Origin: Mesorhizobium sp. CU3
Lineage (GTDB): Bacteria > Pseudomonadota > Alphaproteobacteria > Rhizobiales > Rhizobiaceae
Reading direction: 5' to 3'
Length of the DNA: 64,000 nucleotides
NCBI RefSeq assembly: GCF_006442965.1
Contig: NZ_VFWX01000005.1
Coordinates: 1 to 64,000, forward strand
Each line of letters starts with the position of its first letter. Position 1 is the stretch's first letter. The position numbers and the translations under genes are program-made. The notes below the pieces were generated by a model that had not been told where the DNA came from, ran no database searches, and was given only the letters and a program-made list of their open reading frames with translations. This document shows, piece by piece, positions 34,472 through 43,928 of this stretch.

Positions 34472-35656
34472 ATGAAGATCAAGCGTATCAAGGCAACGCC
34501 GATCAACTACAGGCTGGAAGCGCCTTACGTCTGGGTGTTCGGCGAGCTCGACGGCTTTTCGCCGACCATCGTCGAGGTCGAGACCGAGGACGGGCTTGTC
34601 GGCATCGGCGAAGCGCCGACTCCTGGCGCCGCCGCGATCATCAACGACATACTGGCGCCAAGGCTTGCCGGCCGCGATGCATTCGACATTGCCGGCGCCG
34701 AGGAAGTCTGCCTGCCCTTCTGGAGCGGCGTGCAGTCGATCAACGACCGCACCCGCATCATGGCCTTCGGCGCCATCGAGATGGCGCTGTGGGACCTGCG
34801 CGGCAAGGCCTGGAAGCAGCCGCTCTATCAGCTGCTCGGCGGCGCGGTGCGCAAGGAAATCCCGTTCACCGACTATTTCTCGCTGCGCGGCGACGGCGCC
34901 AGGGTGAAGGGCGAGAAGACGCCGGAAGAAGTCGCCGACTATTGCGTCGAACTCAACGAGCGCCACGGCACGACCTTCTTCGAGGGCAAATTCTCGACGC
35001 AGGACCCGAAGGTCTCGATGAAGATGGTCGAGCTGATCCGCAAGAAGCTCGGCGACGCTGCGATGATCCGCATCGATTCCAACCAGGCCTATTCGCTGGC
35101 CGCCGCCCGCCAGCTGGCGCGGCCGCTGGAGGAGCTTGGCGTGCGCAACTGGGAAGACCCGGTGGCAACCGTCGAGGAGATGCGCGAACTGCGCCGGCAT
35201 TGCTCGATCCCGTTCTCGACCCACAACATCGACATCGCGCGTGCCATGGAGTTGAAAGTGCCGGACGCTTTCGTCGGCAATCCGACGGCACATGGCGGCA
35301 TCAACCGCATGCTGCGTTTCGTCGGCGCCTGCGAGCATGCCGGCATCGACTATTGGTGCTACAGCGGCGACACCGGCATCGGCAGCGCCTGCTATTTGCA
35401 TCTGTGCGCCGCGCTCGGCTGGATCCGGGAGCCCAACCAGTCGCTGTTTCGGATGTGGCCGATGGACATCATCGAGGAAGGCCCGTTTTCGCCGAAGAAC
35501 AATGTCGTGCCGGTGCCCGAAGGCCACGGCCTCGGCGTTACGCTGTCGCAAGACAGGCTTGCCGCCTGTCATCGCGATTTCGTCGAGAACGGACCCTGCA
35601 ACAAATATCACGATCCGGAAAAACCCGGGACTTACCGCCGTCTGCCGCTGAATTAG
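34472..35656 (+). CDS. Enolase-superfamily enzyme, sugar-acid dehydratase-like
   Basis: A 394-residue member of the mandelate racemase/muconate lactonizing superfamily, closest in feel to glucarate dehydratase-like proteins. IRIDSNQAYS (Asp), NWEDPV (Glu) and FSTHNIDIA (Asn in the third ligand position) mark the metal site; FFEGKFS holds the lysine strand. The usual glucarate dehydratase active-site histidine context is replaced by CYSGDTGIGSACYLH, so the substrate probably differs. The two enolase-family enzymes are translationally adjacent and probably act in one pathway. Confidence 0.8.
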   Translation: MKIKRIKATPINYRLEAPYVWVFGELDGFSPTIVEVETEDGLVGIGEAPTPGAAAIINDILAPRLAGRDAFDIAGAEEVCLPFWSGVQSINDRTRIMAFGAIEMALWDLRGKAWKQPLYQLLGGAVRKEIPFTDYFSLRGDGARVKGEKTPEEVADYCVELNERHGTTFFEGKFSTQDPKVSMKMVELIRKKLGDAAMIRIDSNQAYSLAAARQLARPLEELGVRNWEDPVATVEEMRELRRHCSIPFSTHNIDIARAMELKVPDAFVGNPTAHGGINRMLRFVGACEHAGIDYWCYSGDTGIGSACYLHLCAALGWIREPNQSLFRMWPMDIIEEGPFSPKNNVVPVPEGHGLGVTLSQDRLAACHRDFVENGPCNKYHDPEKPGTYRRLPLN

Positions 35657-35900
35657 GAGGGATGTCGAAAAGCAAGCAGGATTTATCGGGAAAAAGGCGG
35701 CCACGGGTCGCCTGGCCGACAGACAATTCATCAAGAAAATCTGACTTTTCCGTCCCAACGAGCGGATGGACCGGTCGGAGCCGCATGCTAGTGTAGATCG
35801 ACCGATATCGATGAGGGCCGGGAACAGGAGAACTCCCACGGAACTCATTGGCTGGAATGCACCTCACCAACCACAACAACTGGGGAAAGGGCTTAGACCC
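35657..35900. other. Intergenic region before the peptide-type transporter
   Basis: This gap of 244 bases lies between the dehydratase and the binding-protein gene. It holds a short palindrome-rich stretch (ATCGACCGATATCGAT near 35795) but no clear terminator or promoter. A separate promoter for the transporter part is possible. Confidence 0.4.
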
Positions 35901-37559
35901 ATGAAGAACTACCGTATTCTCGATCTTCTGCGGCGTGGCCGCACGCCGCTCGAAAACCATTTGATCGACGGCCTTGTCGACGGCCGCATCAGCCGCCGCG
36001 AATTCGTGCGTCACGGCAGCCTGCTCGGCCTGTCGCTGCCGCTGCTCGGCCGCATCGGCATGGCCGCGGGCTTCGGCGCGGCGCCCTCGCTGGCGCGCGC
36101 CGGCGCGCCCGGCGCCACCATCCGCGTCGGCAGCAGCGTGCCGGCCGCGGCGATCGATCCCGTCACCATCGCCGACGCCGGCGGCCTGCTGGTCATGCAG
36201 CAGGTGGCCGAATTCCTCTGCGTCGACGGACCGGACCTGGTGCTGAAGCCGGCGCTGGCCGAAAGCTGGAAGCCGAATGCCGACGGCACCGTGTGGACCT
36301 TCGCGCTGCGCAAGGGCGTGAAATTCCACTCGGGCGGCGAGATGAAGGCCGAGGACGTGGTGGCCAGCATCGACCGTCTCGCCGATCCGGCCAATTCCTC
36401 CAACGCGCTCTCGGTGTTCACCGGCATCCTGCAGAAGGGCAACAGCAAGAAGATCGACGACTACACCGTCGAATTCCACCTCGACGCGCCGAACGGCAAC
36501 TTCCCCTATATGCTGTCGTCCGACAACTACAACGCCGTCATCATCCCGGCGAGCTACAAGGGCGACTACGAGAAGAGTTTTGACGGCACCGGGCCGTTCA
36601 AGCTGGAGAAATACACGCCCAAGGTCGGCGCGTCCTTCGTGCGCAACGACGACTACTGGGGCGACAAAGCGCTGCCGGATCGCACCGAGTTCACCTTCTT
36701 CGCCGATATGCAGCCGCAGATCCTGGCGCTGCAGGGCGGCCAGATCGACATCATCAACCAGATGCCGGTGCTGGCCGGCGTCGGCCTGCTCAGCGATCCG
36801 AATGTCGACATCATCAGCCTGAAGTCGTCGGCGCATCAGCAGTTGCATATGCACTGCGACGAGGGCCCGACCAAGGACGCGCGCGTGCGCCGCGCCATCG
36901 CGCTCTGCCTCGACCGCGAGAAACTCGCCGCCGGCCTGATGAAGGGACGCTCGGCGCTCGGCAATGACAGCCCGTTCGCCGCCGTCTATCCCTCGACCGA
37001 CACCAGCGTGCCGCAGCGCAAGCAGGACATCGCCCAGGCCAAGCAGTTGATGGAAGCGGCCGGCCTCGCGCAGGGCTTCAAGATGACGCTGACCACCGAG
37101 CGCTATCTGGAGATCCCGGAATACGCACAGTTGGTCCAGAACTGGGTCAAGGAAATCGGCATCGAGCTCGAACTCAACATCCTGGACCAGGGCGCCTATT
37201 ACGGCGACGCCGTGTTCGGCAAGTCGAACTGGCTGGACTCGGCGATGGGCATTACCGATTACGGCCACCGCGGCGTGCCCAATGTCTATCTCGCCGCGCC
37301 CTTGAAGAGCGAGGGCACCTGGAACGCCGCCCACTTCAAGAACAAGGACTACGACCAGCTCGCGACGAGCTATATCGCCGCCCTCGACCTCGAGGCGCAG
37401 AAGGCCGACGCCGGCAAGATCCAGAAGCTGCTGCTCGAGGAAACGCCGGTCATCTTCGGCTATTTCTACGACTATCTGACGGCGACGGCGAAGGGCGTGA
37501 CGGGCGCGCAGCCCACCGCCATGTCGCAGTTGTTCCTCGACAAGGCGTCGAAAGGCTGA
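35901..37559 (+). CDS. Tat-exported peptide/opine-type ABC substrate-binding protein (family 5)
   Basis: A 552-residue extracellular solute-binding family 5 protein (DppA/OppA class). The N-terminus carries a twin-arginine signal: SRREFVRHG at about 32-40, then a hydrophobic stretch and AxA-like cleavage near residue 67. TVWTFALRKGVKFHSGGEMKAEDV is the family signature. Tat export suggests folding before export. Its membrane and ATPase partners are encoded downstream beyond the molybdoenzyme gene. Confidence 0.9.
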   Translation: MKNYRILDLLRRGRTPLENHLIDGLVDGRISRREFVRHGSLLGLSLPLLGRIGMAAGFGAAPSLARAGAPGATIRVGSSVPAAAIDPVTIADAGGLLVMQQVAEFLCVDGPDLVLKPALAESWKPNADGTVWTFALRKGVKFHSGGEMKAEDVVASIDRLADPANSSNALSVFTGILQKGNSKKIDDYTVEFHLDAPNGNFPYMLSSDNYNAVIIPASYKGDYEKSFDGTGPFKLEKYTPKVGASFVRNDDYWGDKALPDRTEFTFFADMQPQILALQGGQIDIINQMPVLAGVGLLSDPNVDIISLKSSAHQQLHMHCDEGPTKDARVRRAIALCLDREKLAAGLMKGRSALGNDSPFAAVYPSTDTSVPQRKQDIAQAKQLMEAAGLAQGFKMTLTTERYLEIPEYAQLVQNWVKEIGIELELNILDQGAYYGDAVFGKSNWLDSAMGITDYGHRGVPNVYLAAPLKSEGTWNAAHFKNKDYDQLATSYIAALDLEAQKADAGKIQKLLLEETPVIFGYFYDYLTATAKGVTGAQPTAMSQLFLDKASKG

Positions 37560-37583
37560 GCATGAGGCAAGCGTAGATCCCGC

Positions 37584-37647
37584 AGCGCCGGCTCCCCAAG
37601 GGGCTGGCGCTTGCCGGCCGAAACGGGACAGGGCGCCAGGCGCCCTG
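37584..37647 (+). other. Hairpins between the binding-protein and molybdoenzyme genes
   Basis: Two GC-rich stem-loops occupy the 108-nt gap: an imperfect one (AGCGCC...GGCGCT, 37584-37611) and a perfect one (CAGGGCGCC-A-GGCGCCCTG, 37629-37647). Neither has a T-run. They may protect the upstream mRNA or limit read-through. Confidence 0.5.
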
Positions 37648-37667
37648 CCCGCAACGGCCGCAGCGGG

Positions 37668-40034
37668 ATGACGCGTCCCATGGGAACCGCGACCCTGCTC
37701 ACCACCATGCATTGGGGGACCTACGAGGTCCGCGCCGAGAACGGCCGGCTCGTCGGCGTCGAGCCGTGGAGCGGCGATCCAGACCCGTCGCCGATCGGCC
37801 GATCGATGCTGGGCACGGTGCAGGGCGAGTTGCGCGTCGCCCGCCCTGCCATCCGCCGCGGCTGGCTGGAAGGCGATAGGTCCGTTCCGACAAGCAGACG
37901 GGGCGACGAACCCTTCGTCGAAGTGCCGTGGGAAACCGCGCTGGATATCGTGGCGAAAGAGCTCGATCGCGTCCGCCTCGCGCATGGCAACAGCGCCATC
38001 TATGCCGGATCCTACGGCTGGGCGAGCGCCGGGCGATTCCACCATGCGCAAGGCCAGGTGCATCGCTTCCTCAACACGATCGGCGGCTATACCGGCTCGG
38101 TGCTGAGCTATTCCTATGGCGCGGCCGAGATCATCCTGCCGCATGTGCTTGGCAGCACCGATGCGCTGACCGGTAATCATACAACCTGGGATGGGATCGA
38201 GCGCCATGCCAAGCTGATCGTCGCCTTCGGCGGGCTGCCCTGGCGCAACGCGCAGGTGCAAGGCGGCGGCTCGGCGCGGCACGAGGCATCGGTGGCGCTG
38301 AGCAACGCGGTCGCCAACGGCGCGCGGCTGATCAACGTCTCGCCGGTGCGCGACGACGCGCCGCGCGGCGTCGACACCGAATGGCTGCCGCTGCGGCCGA
38401 ACAGCGACACTGCAGTGATGCTGGCGCTTTGCCATGTGCTGATCAGCGACGGCCTGCACGACGAAGCCTTCCTGGCGCGCTACTCGACCGGCTTCGACAT
38501 TGTGCGGCCGTATATCATGGGCGAGACCGACGGCCATCCGAAGGATCCGGCATGGGCGGCGGAACTCAGCGGCGTCGATCAAGCGACGATCGTCGCGCTG
38601 GCGAGGGACATGGCGTCCAGCCGCACGATGCTGATGGTCAGTTGGTCGCTGCAGCGCGCCGACCATGGCGAGCAGCCCTATTGGGCGGCGATCACGCTGG
38701 CAGCCCTGCTCGGCCAGATCGGCCTGCCCGGCGGCGGCATCGGCTTCGGCTATTCCTCGACCAATGGCGCCGGCCGGCCGGAGATGGGCTTCCGCTGGCC
38801 CTCGGTGCCGCAAGGCCGGAACGCGGTGCCGCATTTCATCCCGGTCGCGCGCATGGCCGACATGCTGCTCGATCCGGGCGGCGGCTTCGACTTCAACGGC
38901 GTGGCGCGCTCCTATCCCGACATCAGGCTGGTCTACTGGGCCGGCGGCAATCCGTTCCACCATCACCAGGACCTCAACCGCCTGGTCCAGGCCTGGCAGC
39001 GGCCGGAGACGATCATCGTCAACGAGCAATTCTGGACGGCGACGGCGCGCCATGCCGACATCGTGCTGCCGGTGACGACACCGCTGGAGCGCAACGACCT
39101 CTCCTTCTCCAACCGCGAGAACCTGATCGTCGCCATGAAGCAGGCGATCGAGCCGTTCCAGGACGCGCGCGACGATTTCGCCATCTTCGCCGATGTGGCG
39201 GCACGGCTCGGCACCAGCGAGGCCTTCACCGAAGGACGCGACGCCGACCAATGGATCCGGCACCTCTATGACCAGGCGCTGCAGAATGCCGGCGCCGCCG
39301 GCGTGACGATGCCGCCCTTCGACCGGTTCTGGGATGAAGGCCATGCCGAACTCGCCCGCTCGGTGACGTCGCAGACCTTCCTCGGCGCCTTCCGCGCCGA
39401 TCCGGAGCGGCATCGCCTGGCGACGCCGTCGGGTCGCATCGAACTCTACTCGGCGACGATCGAATCCTTCGGCTATGACGACTGTCCCGGCCACGCCGTG
39501 TGGCGCGAGCCGCGCGAATGGCTGGGGAACACCACCCTCGCCGAGCGCTTCCCGTTGCACCTCCTGTCGCCGCAGCCGGCCGACAAGTTGCACAGCCAAT
39601 ACGATCACGGCTCGGTCAGCCGTGCCGGCAAGATCGCCGGCCGCGCCAGGTTGCTGATCAACCGGCAGGATGCGCAAGCGCGCGGCATCGCCGACGGCAT
39701 GGTGGTACTCGTCTCCAACGATCGCGGATCCTGCCTTGCAGGTGCCGCACTGACCGACAGCCTGATCCCCGGCGTCGTGCAGCTGCCGACCGGCGCCTGG
39801 TTCGATCCCGCCCGTCCGGGAGAGCCGCAGGGCCTCGAAAAGCACGGCAATCCCAATGTGCTGACGCCCGATCGCGGCACGTCGCGGCTGGCGCAGTCGC
39901 CGACCTGCAATTCGACGCTGGTTCAGGTCTCGCGCTTTGCGGGCACCGTTCCGCCGGTGACAGCCTTCGATCCGCCTGCCACTATCGGTTTGTCCGACAT
40001 GTCCGGCGCGCCCGGACACAAAGACCTTCGTTAA
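37668..40034 (+). CDS. Molybdopterin oxidoreductase, BisC/DMSO reductase-family (cytoplasmic)
   Basis: A 788-residue bis-MGD molybdoenzyme. No N-terminal iron-sulfur cysteine motif or Tat signal is present, as in BisC. GSYGWASAGRFHHAQ (about 114-128) contains the serine that ligates molybdenum in this family; later motifs include YWAGGNPFHHHQDLN and the C-terminal dinucleotide-binding domain (SQYDHGSVSRAG). BisC-type enzymes reduce S-oxides or N-oxides. The ATG at 37668 is chosen; 37680 is an alternative. Placement inside a peptide-type ABC operon suggests it reduces or oxidises the imported compound. Confidence 0.88.
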   Translation: MTRPMGTATLLTTMHWGTYEVRAENGRLVGVEPWSGDPDPSPIGRSMLGTVQGELRVARPAIRRGWLEGDRSVPTSRRGDEPFVEVPWETALDIVAKELDRVRLAHGNSAIYAGSYGWASAGRFHHAQGQVHRFLNTIGGYTGSVLSYSYGAAEIILPHVLGSTDALTGNHTTWDGIERHAKLIVAFGGLPWRNAQVQGGGSARHEASVALSNAVANGARLINVSPVRDDAPRGVDTEWLPLRPNSDTAVMLALCHVLISDGLHDEAFLARYSTGFDIVRPYIMGETDGHPKDPAWAAELSGVDQATIVALARDMASSRTMLMVSWSLQRADHGEQPYWAAITLAALLGQIGLPGGGIGFGYSSTNGAGRPEMGFRWPSVPQGRNAVPHFIPVARMADMLLDPGGGFDFNGVARSYPDIRLVYWAGGNPFHHHQDLNRLVQAWQRPETIIVNEQFWTATARHADIVLPVTTPLERNDLSFSNRENLIVAMKQAIEPFQDARDDFAIFADVAARLGTSEAFTEGRDADQWIRHLYDQALQNAGAAGVTMPPFDRFWDEGHAELARSVTSQTFLGAFRADPERHRLATPSGRIELYSATIESFGYDDCPGHAVWREPREWLGNTTLAERFPLHLLSPQPADKLHSQYDHGSVSRAGKIAGRARLLINRQDAQARGIADGMVVLVSNDRGSCLAGAALTDSLIPGVVQLPTGAWFDPARPGEPQGLEKHGNPNVLTPDRGTSRLAQSPTCNSTLVQVSRFAGTVPPVTAFDPPATIGLSDMSGAPGHKDLR

Positions 40035-40046
40035 GGAGACGCGGCC

Positions 40047-41000
40047 ATTCTAGCTTTCCTCGTCCGGCGCCTGGCATTGTCACTGGTCACGCTGTTCCTG
40101 CTCAGCGTCATGGTCTTCCTCGGCGGCCAAGTGCTGCCCGGCAATGTCGGGCGCGCCATATTGGGGCCGTTCGCCGATCAGCGCGCCGTCGATGCGCTCA
40201 ACCACACGCTCGGCGTCGACCGGCCGCTGCTGACGCAATACGGAACCTGGATCTGGAACTTCATCCAGGGCGACATGGGCACATCCTACGTCTTTCGTGC
40301 GCCGGTGGCGCCATTCGTTCTCGATGCGCTCGGCAACTCGATGAAGCTGGCGGCGGTCGCCTTCGTGCTGGTGGTGCCGATCGGCATCCTCGGCGGCGTC
40401 ATCGCGGCGCTCAACCTCAACCGGCCGCTCGACCGCATCATCAGCCTCGGCGGCCTGTCGGTGACGGTGCTGCCCGAATTCGTCACCGGCATCATCCTGA
40501 TCCTGATCTTCGGCGTGTGGCTGCGCTGGCTGCCGATCGCCGCCACCTGGCCGAAGGACGCCGGCTTCTTCACCCAGCTCTATTATCTGATCCTGCCGTC
40601 GCTGCCGCTGTTCCTGGTGCTGTTCGGTTATATCGCGCGCATGGCGCGCTCCGGCATGATCGAGGCGCTCGATTCCGACTATACGCGCACCGCGGTGCTG
40701 AAGGGCCTGCCCTGGCGCACGGTGATCTGGCGCCACGTCCTGCGCAATGCGCTGTTGCCGACCATCACCGTCATCGCCACGCAGACCGGCTATCTGATCG
40801 GCGGCCTGGTCGTCATCGAAACGCTGTTCCGTTACCAGGGCATCGGCTCGCTGATCTTCACCGCCGCGCGAGGCAAGGATTTTCCGATGCTGGAAGCCGG
40901 CATCCTCACCATCGGCATCGTCTACGCGGTGGCCACTTTGGTCGCCGACTTCCTCTATTCCGTGCTCAATCCGCGGATCCGGCTGGGAGCAGAGCAATGA
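40047..41000 (+). CDS. Peptide-type ABC transporter permease (DppB-like), probable ATT start
   Basis: A 317-residue permease of the DppB/OppB class. Conserved features: LTQYGTWIWNFIQGDMGTSY, then GYIARMARSGMIEALDSDYTRTAVLKGL, the coupling loop. The normal family N-terminus LAFLVRRLALSLVTL is encoded in frame, but the only upstream start-like codon is ATT at 40047, 8 nt after AAGGAG (40033-40038); an in-frame TAA lies at 40032. The first ordinary start, TTG at 40077, would remove the conserved N-terminus and has no ribosome site. ATT is a rare but known start codon (infC, pcnB). Confidence 0.85.
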   Translation: MLAFLVRRLALSLVTLFLLSVMVFLGGQVLPGNVGRAILGPFADQRAVDALNHTLGVDRPLLTQYGTWIWNFIQGDMGTSYVFRAPVAPFVLDALGNSMKLAAVAFVLVVPIGILGGVIAALNLNRPLDRIISLGGLSVTVLPEFVTGIILILIFGVWLRWLPIAATWPKDAGFFTQLYYLILPSLPLFLVLFGYIARMARSGMIEALDSDYTRTAVLKGLPWRTVIWRHVLRNALLPTITVIATQTGYLIGGLVVIETLFRYQGIGSLIFTAARGKDFPMLEAGILTIGIVYAVATLVADFLYSVLNPRIRLGAEQ

Positions 41001-41881
41001 GCGCCACTGACACCCCTATCGGCATGCCCGCCGCGCCCGACACGACGCGGCGAAGCCCCTGGGGCGAGGTGCTGCATTCGCTCTTGCGCTCCGGCACCTT
41101 CCTGACCGGGCTGGCGATCGTCGTCTTCTGGGTCGTCTGCGCGCTGTTCGGCGAGCATTTCGTCCCCTACGATCCGCTGGCGAGCGACATCATCAACTCG
41201 CTCACGCCGCCGGCCGCAGATCACTGGTTCGGCACCGACCAGCTCGGCCGCGATGTCTTCTCGCGCGTCATCGTCGGCTCGCGCGACATCCTGACCGTGG
41301 CGCCGCTGGCAACCATCCTGGCGACCATCGCCGGCACGGCGCTCGGCCTCGTCATCGGCTATTTCCGCGGCATCGTCGACGACGTCATCAGCCGCGTGCT
41401 CGAAGCCTTCATGGCGATCCCGGTGGTGATCATCGCTCTGCTCGCCATCGTCGCGCTCGGCACCTCCAAGGTCACCGTCATCGTCGTCATCGGCTTGAGC
41501 TTCGCCCCGATCATTGCCAGGACAGTGCGCTCGGCGGTGCTCGCCGAGCGCGAACTCGATTATGTCGCGGCGGCAAAGCTGCGCCACGAAGGCGCGCTGC
41601 ACACGATGTTCGTCGAGATCCTGCCCAACATCATCCCGCCGATCCTGGTCGAGACGACGGTGCGGCTGGGCTACGCCATCTTCGCCGTCGCTACGCTCTC
41701 CTTCATGGGCTTCGGCATCCAGCCGCCCTCGCCCGACTGGGGCCTGTCGATCTCGTCCAATTACGGCATGATCGGCGGCGGCTTCTGGTGGACAGTGCTG
41801 TTCGATGCTTTGGCCATCGCCTCGCTGGTGATCGGCGTCAATCTCGTGGCCGACGGCGTGCATGGAGCGTTCAATGACTGA
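40997..41881 (+). CDS. Peptide-type ABC transporter permease (DppC-like)
   Basis: A 294-residue DppC/OppC-class permease. A cytoplasmic N-terminus of about 30 residues precedes six hydrophobic segments. HWFGTDQLGRDVFSRVIVGSRDIL and ELDYVAAAKLRHEGALHTMFVEILPNI are signature regions. ATG at 40997 overlaps the DppB-like stop (ATGA). Confidence 0.92.
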   Translation: MSATDTPIGMPAAPDTTRRSPWGEVLHSLLRSGTFLTGLAIVVFWVVCALFGEHFVPYDPLASDIINSLTPPAADHWFGTDQLGRDVFSRVIVGSRDILTVAPLATILATIAGTALGLVIGYFRGIVDDVISRVLEAFMAIPVVIIALLAIVALGTSKVTVIVVIGLSFAPIIARTVRSAVLAERELDYVAAAKLRHEGALHTMFVEILPNIIPPILVETTVRLGYAIFAVATLSFMGFGIQPPSPDWGLSISSNYGMIGGGFWWTVLFDALAIASLVIGVNLVADGVHGAFND

Positions 41882-43913
41882 GCCTAGCCAAGCCGCCAAC
41901 GCGCTCGAACTCAACGACCTCTCCGTCGCCTATCGCGTCGCCGGACGCAACCGCGCGGTGCTGCGCAACGTCAACCTGACCATCAAGGCCGGCGAAGCCT
42001 ACGGCCTGGTCGGCGAATCCGGCTGCGGCAAGTCGACCGTGGCGCTCTCCGTCGTGCGCTATCTGCCGCGCAACGGCTCGATCACCGGCGGCTCGATCGC
42101 GCTCGACGGGCAGGATGTGATGAAGCTCGACGCCGAGGCGCTCAGACGCGCCCGCGCCGACAGCGTGTCGATGGTCTATCAGGACCCAGGCAAGGCGCTG
42201 AACCCGTCGCTACGCATCGGCCGCCAGCTGACTGAGATATTCGAGCTGGCCGGCATCACCGGCCAGGCGGCGCAGGACAAGGCGATCGCGATGCTCAACC
42301 GCGTGCGCATCTCCGATCCGGTCAGCGTCATGCAGCGCTATCCGCATCAGCTTTCCGGTGGCATGCAGCAGCGCGTGGCGATCGCCATGGCGCTGGCCAA
42401 CGACCCTTCGATGCTGATCCTCGACGAGCCGACCACCGGCCTCGACGCGACGGTGGAAGCCGAGGTGCTCGACCTGATCGGCCAGTTGCGACGCGAGCTG
42501 TCGGCCTCGATCCTGTTCATCAGCCACAACCTCGCCGTCGTCTCCAACATGTGCGACCGCGTCGGCGTGCTCTATGCCGGCATGCTGGTTGAGGAAGGCC
42601 CGACCAAGGACGTCTTCAACGATCCGCGCCACCCCTACACGGTAGCGCTGCTGCGCTGCCTGCCGCGCGGCGGCCAGCGCAAGGACCAGGGCCGGCTCGA
42701 TACCATCCCCGGCTTCCTGCCCGGCATCGGCGCCAACATCGTCGGCTGCGCTTTCGCCGACCGCTGCGCGCTGGCGACCGAGCGCTGCCGAGCCGAGCCA
42801 CCACCGCTTTACGAGCTTGGCGACGGCCGGCTGTCGCGCTGCCACTATCACGACAAGGCGCAGTCGCTGCCGCGCGCGACACCCGCCGAGATTCCCGCCG
42901 TCACACCGAAACAGGCGCCGCCGGTGCTGCAGGTAGAAGGGCTGAACAAGACCTATGCCAGCCACGGCCGCCCGCTCAGGGCCGTGAAGGACGTCTCGGT
43001 CAGCCTGAGGCCTGGCGAGACACTCGGCCTGGTCGGCGAATCCGGCAGCGGCAAGACGACCTTCGCCAGGCTGGTGCTCGGCCTCGTCTCGCCGGACGAC
43101 GGCGGCTCGATCGCGCTCGAAGGCAAGAAGCTGGCGCCACGGCTTGCGAGCCGCACGGAGGACCAGGTGAAGGCGGTGCAGATCGTCTTCCAGAACCCGG
43201 ATTCGGCGCTCAACCGCTCGCATTCGATCAGGCATATCCTGTCCCGCGCGCTGAAGCGGCTGGGCGGGCTCACCGGCAAGACGCTGGACACGCGGCTAGA
43301 AGAGCTGGTCCGCTCGGTGCGGCTCACCGACCGGCATCTCGCGGTCAAGCCACGTCAGCTGTCGGGCGGGCTGAAGCAGCGCGTGGCGATCGCGCGCGCC
43401 TTCGCCGGCGATCCGCGCATCGTGGTCTGCGACGAGCCGACCTCGGCGCTCGACGTGTCGGTGCAGGCGGCGATCCTCAACCTTCTGGCCGACCTGCAGA
43501 CGAAGCAGGACGTCAGCTACATCTTCATCTCGCACGACCTCGGCGTGGTGCGTTACCTCTCCGACAAGATCGCCGTGCTCTATCTCGGCCGCATCATGGA
43601 GTTCGGTCCGTCGGAAGCGGTGTTCTCCGGCCCGCACCATCCTTATACGGAAGCGCTGCTGTCGGCCGTGCCGAAGCTCGACCGGACCGAAACCTCACGC
43701 ATCCGCCTCGACGGCGAGATCCCGAGCGCCGCCAATCCACCGAAGGGCTGCGTCTTCCACACGCGCTGCCCGCGCAAGATCGGCGCCATCTGCGAGACGC
43801 AGGAGCCGGAGCTGACCGAGGCCGAGCCCGGGCACACGATCCGCTGCCATATCCCTTATGCGGAGCTGGCAAGGCTGCAGAAGCAGGAAGCCATACAGGC
43901 GGAGCCGGCCTGA
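41874..43913 (+). CDS. Fused peptide-type ABC transporter ATPase (DppD-DppF-like)
   Basis: A 679-residue protein with two complete ATPase domains. Domain 1 (about 10-325): Walker A GESGCGKST, signature LSGGMQQRVAIAMA, Walker B LILDEPTTGLD, and the oligopeptide C-terminal cysteine cluster (CAFADRCALATERC). Domain 2 (about 350-665): GESGSGKTT, LSGGLKQRVAIARA, VCDEPTSALDVS and a second CVFHTRCPRKIGAIC cluster. This fusion is common in alphaproteobacteria. The ATG at 41874 overlaps the DppC-like gene by 8 nt. Confidence 0.93.
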   Translation: MTEPSQAANALELNDLSVAYRVAGRNRAVLRNVNLTIKAGEAYGLVGESGCGKSTVALSVVRYLPRNGSITGGSIALDGQDVMKLDAEALRRARADSVSMVYQDPGKALNPSLRIGRQLTEIFELAGITGQAAQDKAIAMLNRVRISDPVSVMQRYPHQLSGGMQQRVAIAMALANDPSMLILDEPTTGLDATVEAEVLDLIGQLRRELSASILFISHNLAVVSNMCDRVGVLYAGMLVEEGPTKDVFNDPRHPYTVALLRCLPRGGQRKDQGRLDTIPGFLPGIGANIVGCAFADRCALATERCRAEPPPLYELGDGRLSRCHYHDKAQSLPRATPAEIPAVTPKQAPPVLQVEGLNKTYASHGRPLRAVKDVSVSLRPGETLGLVGESGSGKTTFARLVLGLVSPDDGGSIALEGKKLAPRLASRTEDQVKAVQIVFQNPDSALNRSHSIRHILSRALKRLGGLTGKTLDTRLEELVRSVRLTDRHLAVKPRQLSGGLKQRVAIARAFAGDPRIVVCDEPTSALDVSVQAAILNLLADLQTKQDVSYIFISHDLGVVRYLSDKIAVLYLGRIMEFGPSEAVFSGPHHPYTEALLSAVPKLDRTETSRIRLDGEIPSAANPPKGCVFHTRCPRKIGAICETQEPELTEAEPGHTIRCHIPYAELARLQKQEAIQAEPA

Positions 43914-43928
43914 TCGCGGCGACAGTTG

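Noticed and set aside
35538..40019. A 1493-codon open frame on the minus strand
   Set aside because: It lies antisense to a dehydratase, the Tat binding protein and the molybdoenzyme, all with clear motifs. Its translation is rich in Arg, Ala, His and Gly and has no domain; it is an artefact of high GC.
39500..40990. Long plus-strand open frame continuing upstream of the DppC-like gene
   Set aside because: Only the part from 40997 has permease features. The upstream part is out of frame with the molybdoenzyme and the DppB-like gene and has shadow-like composition.
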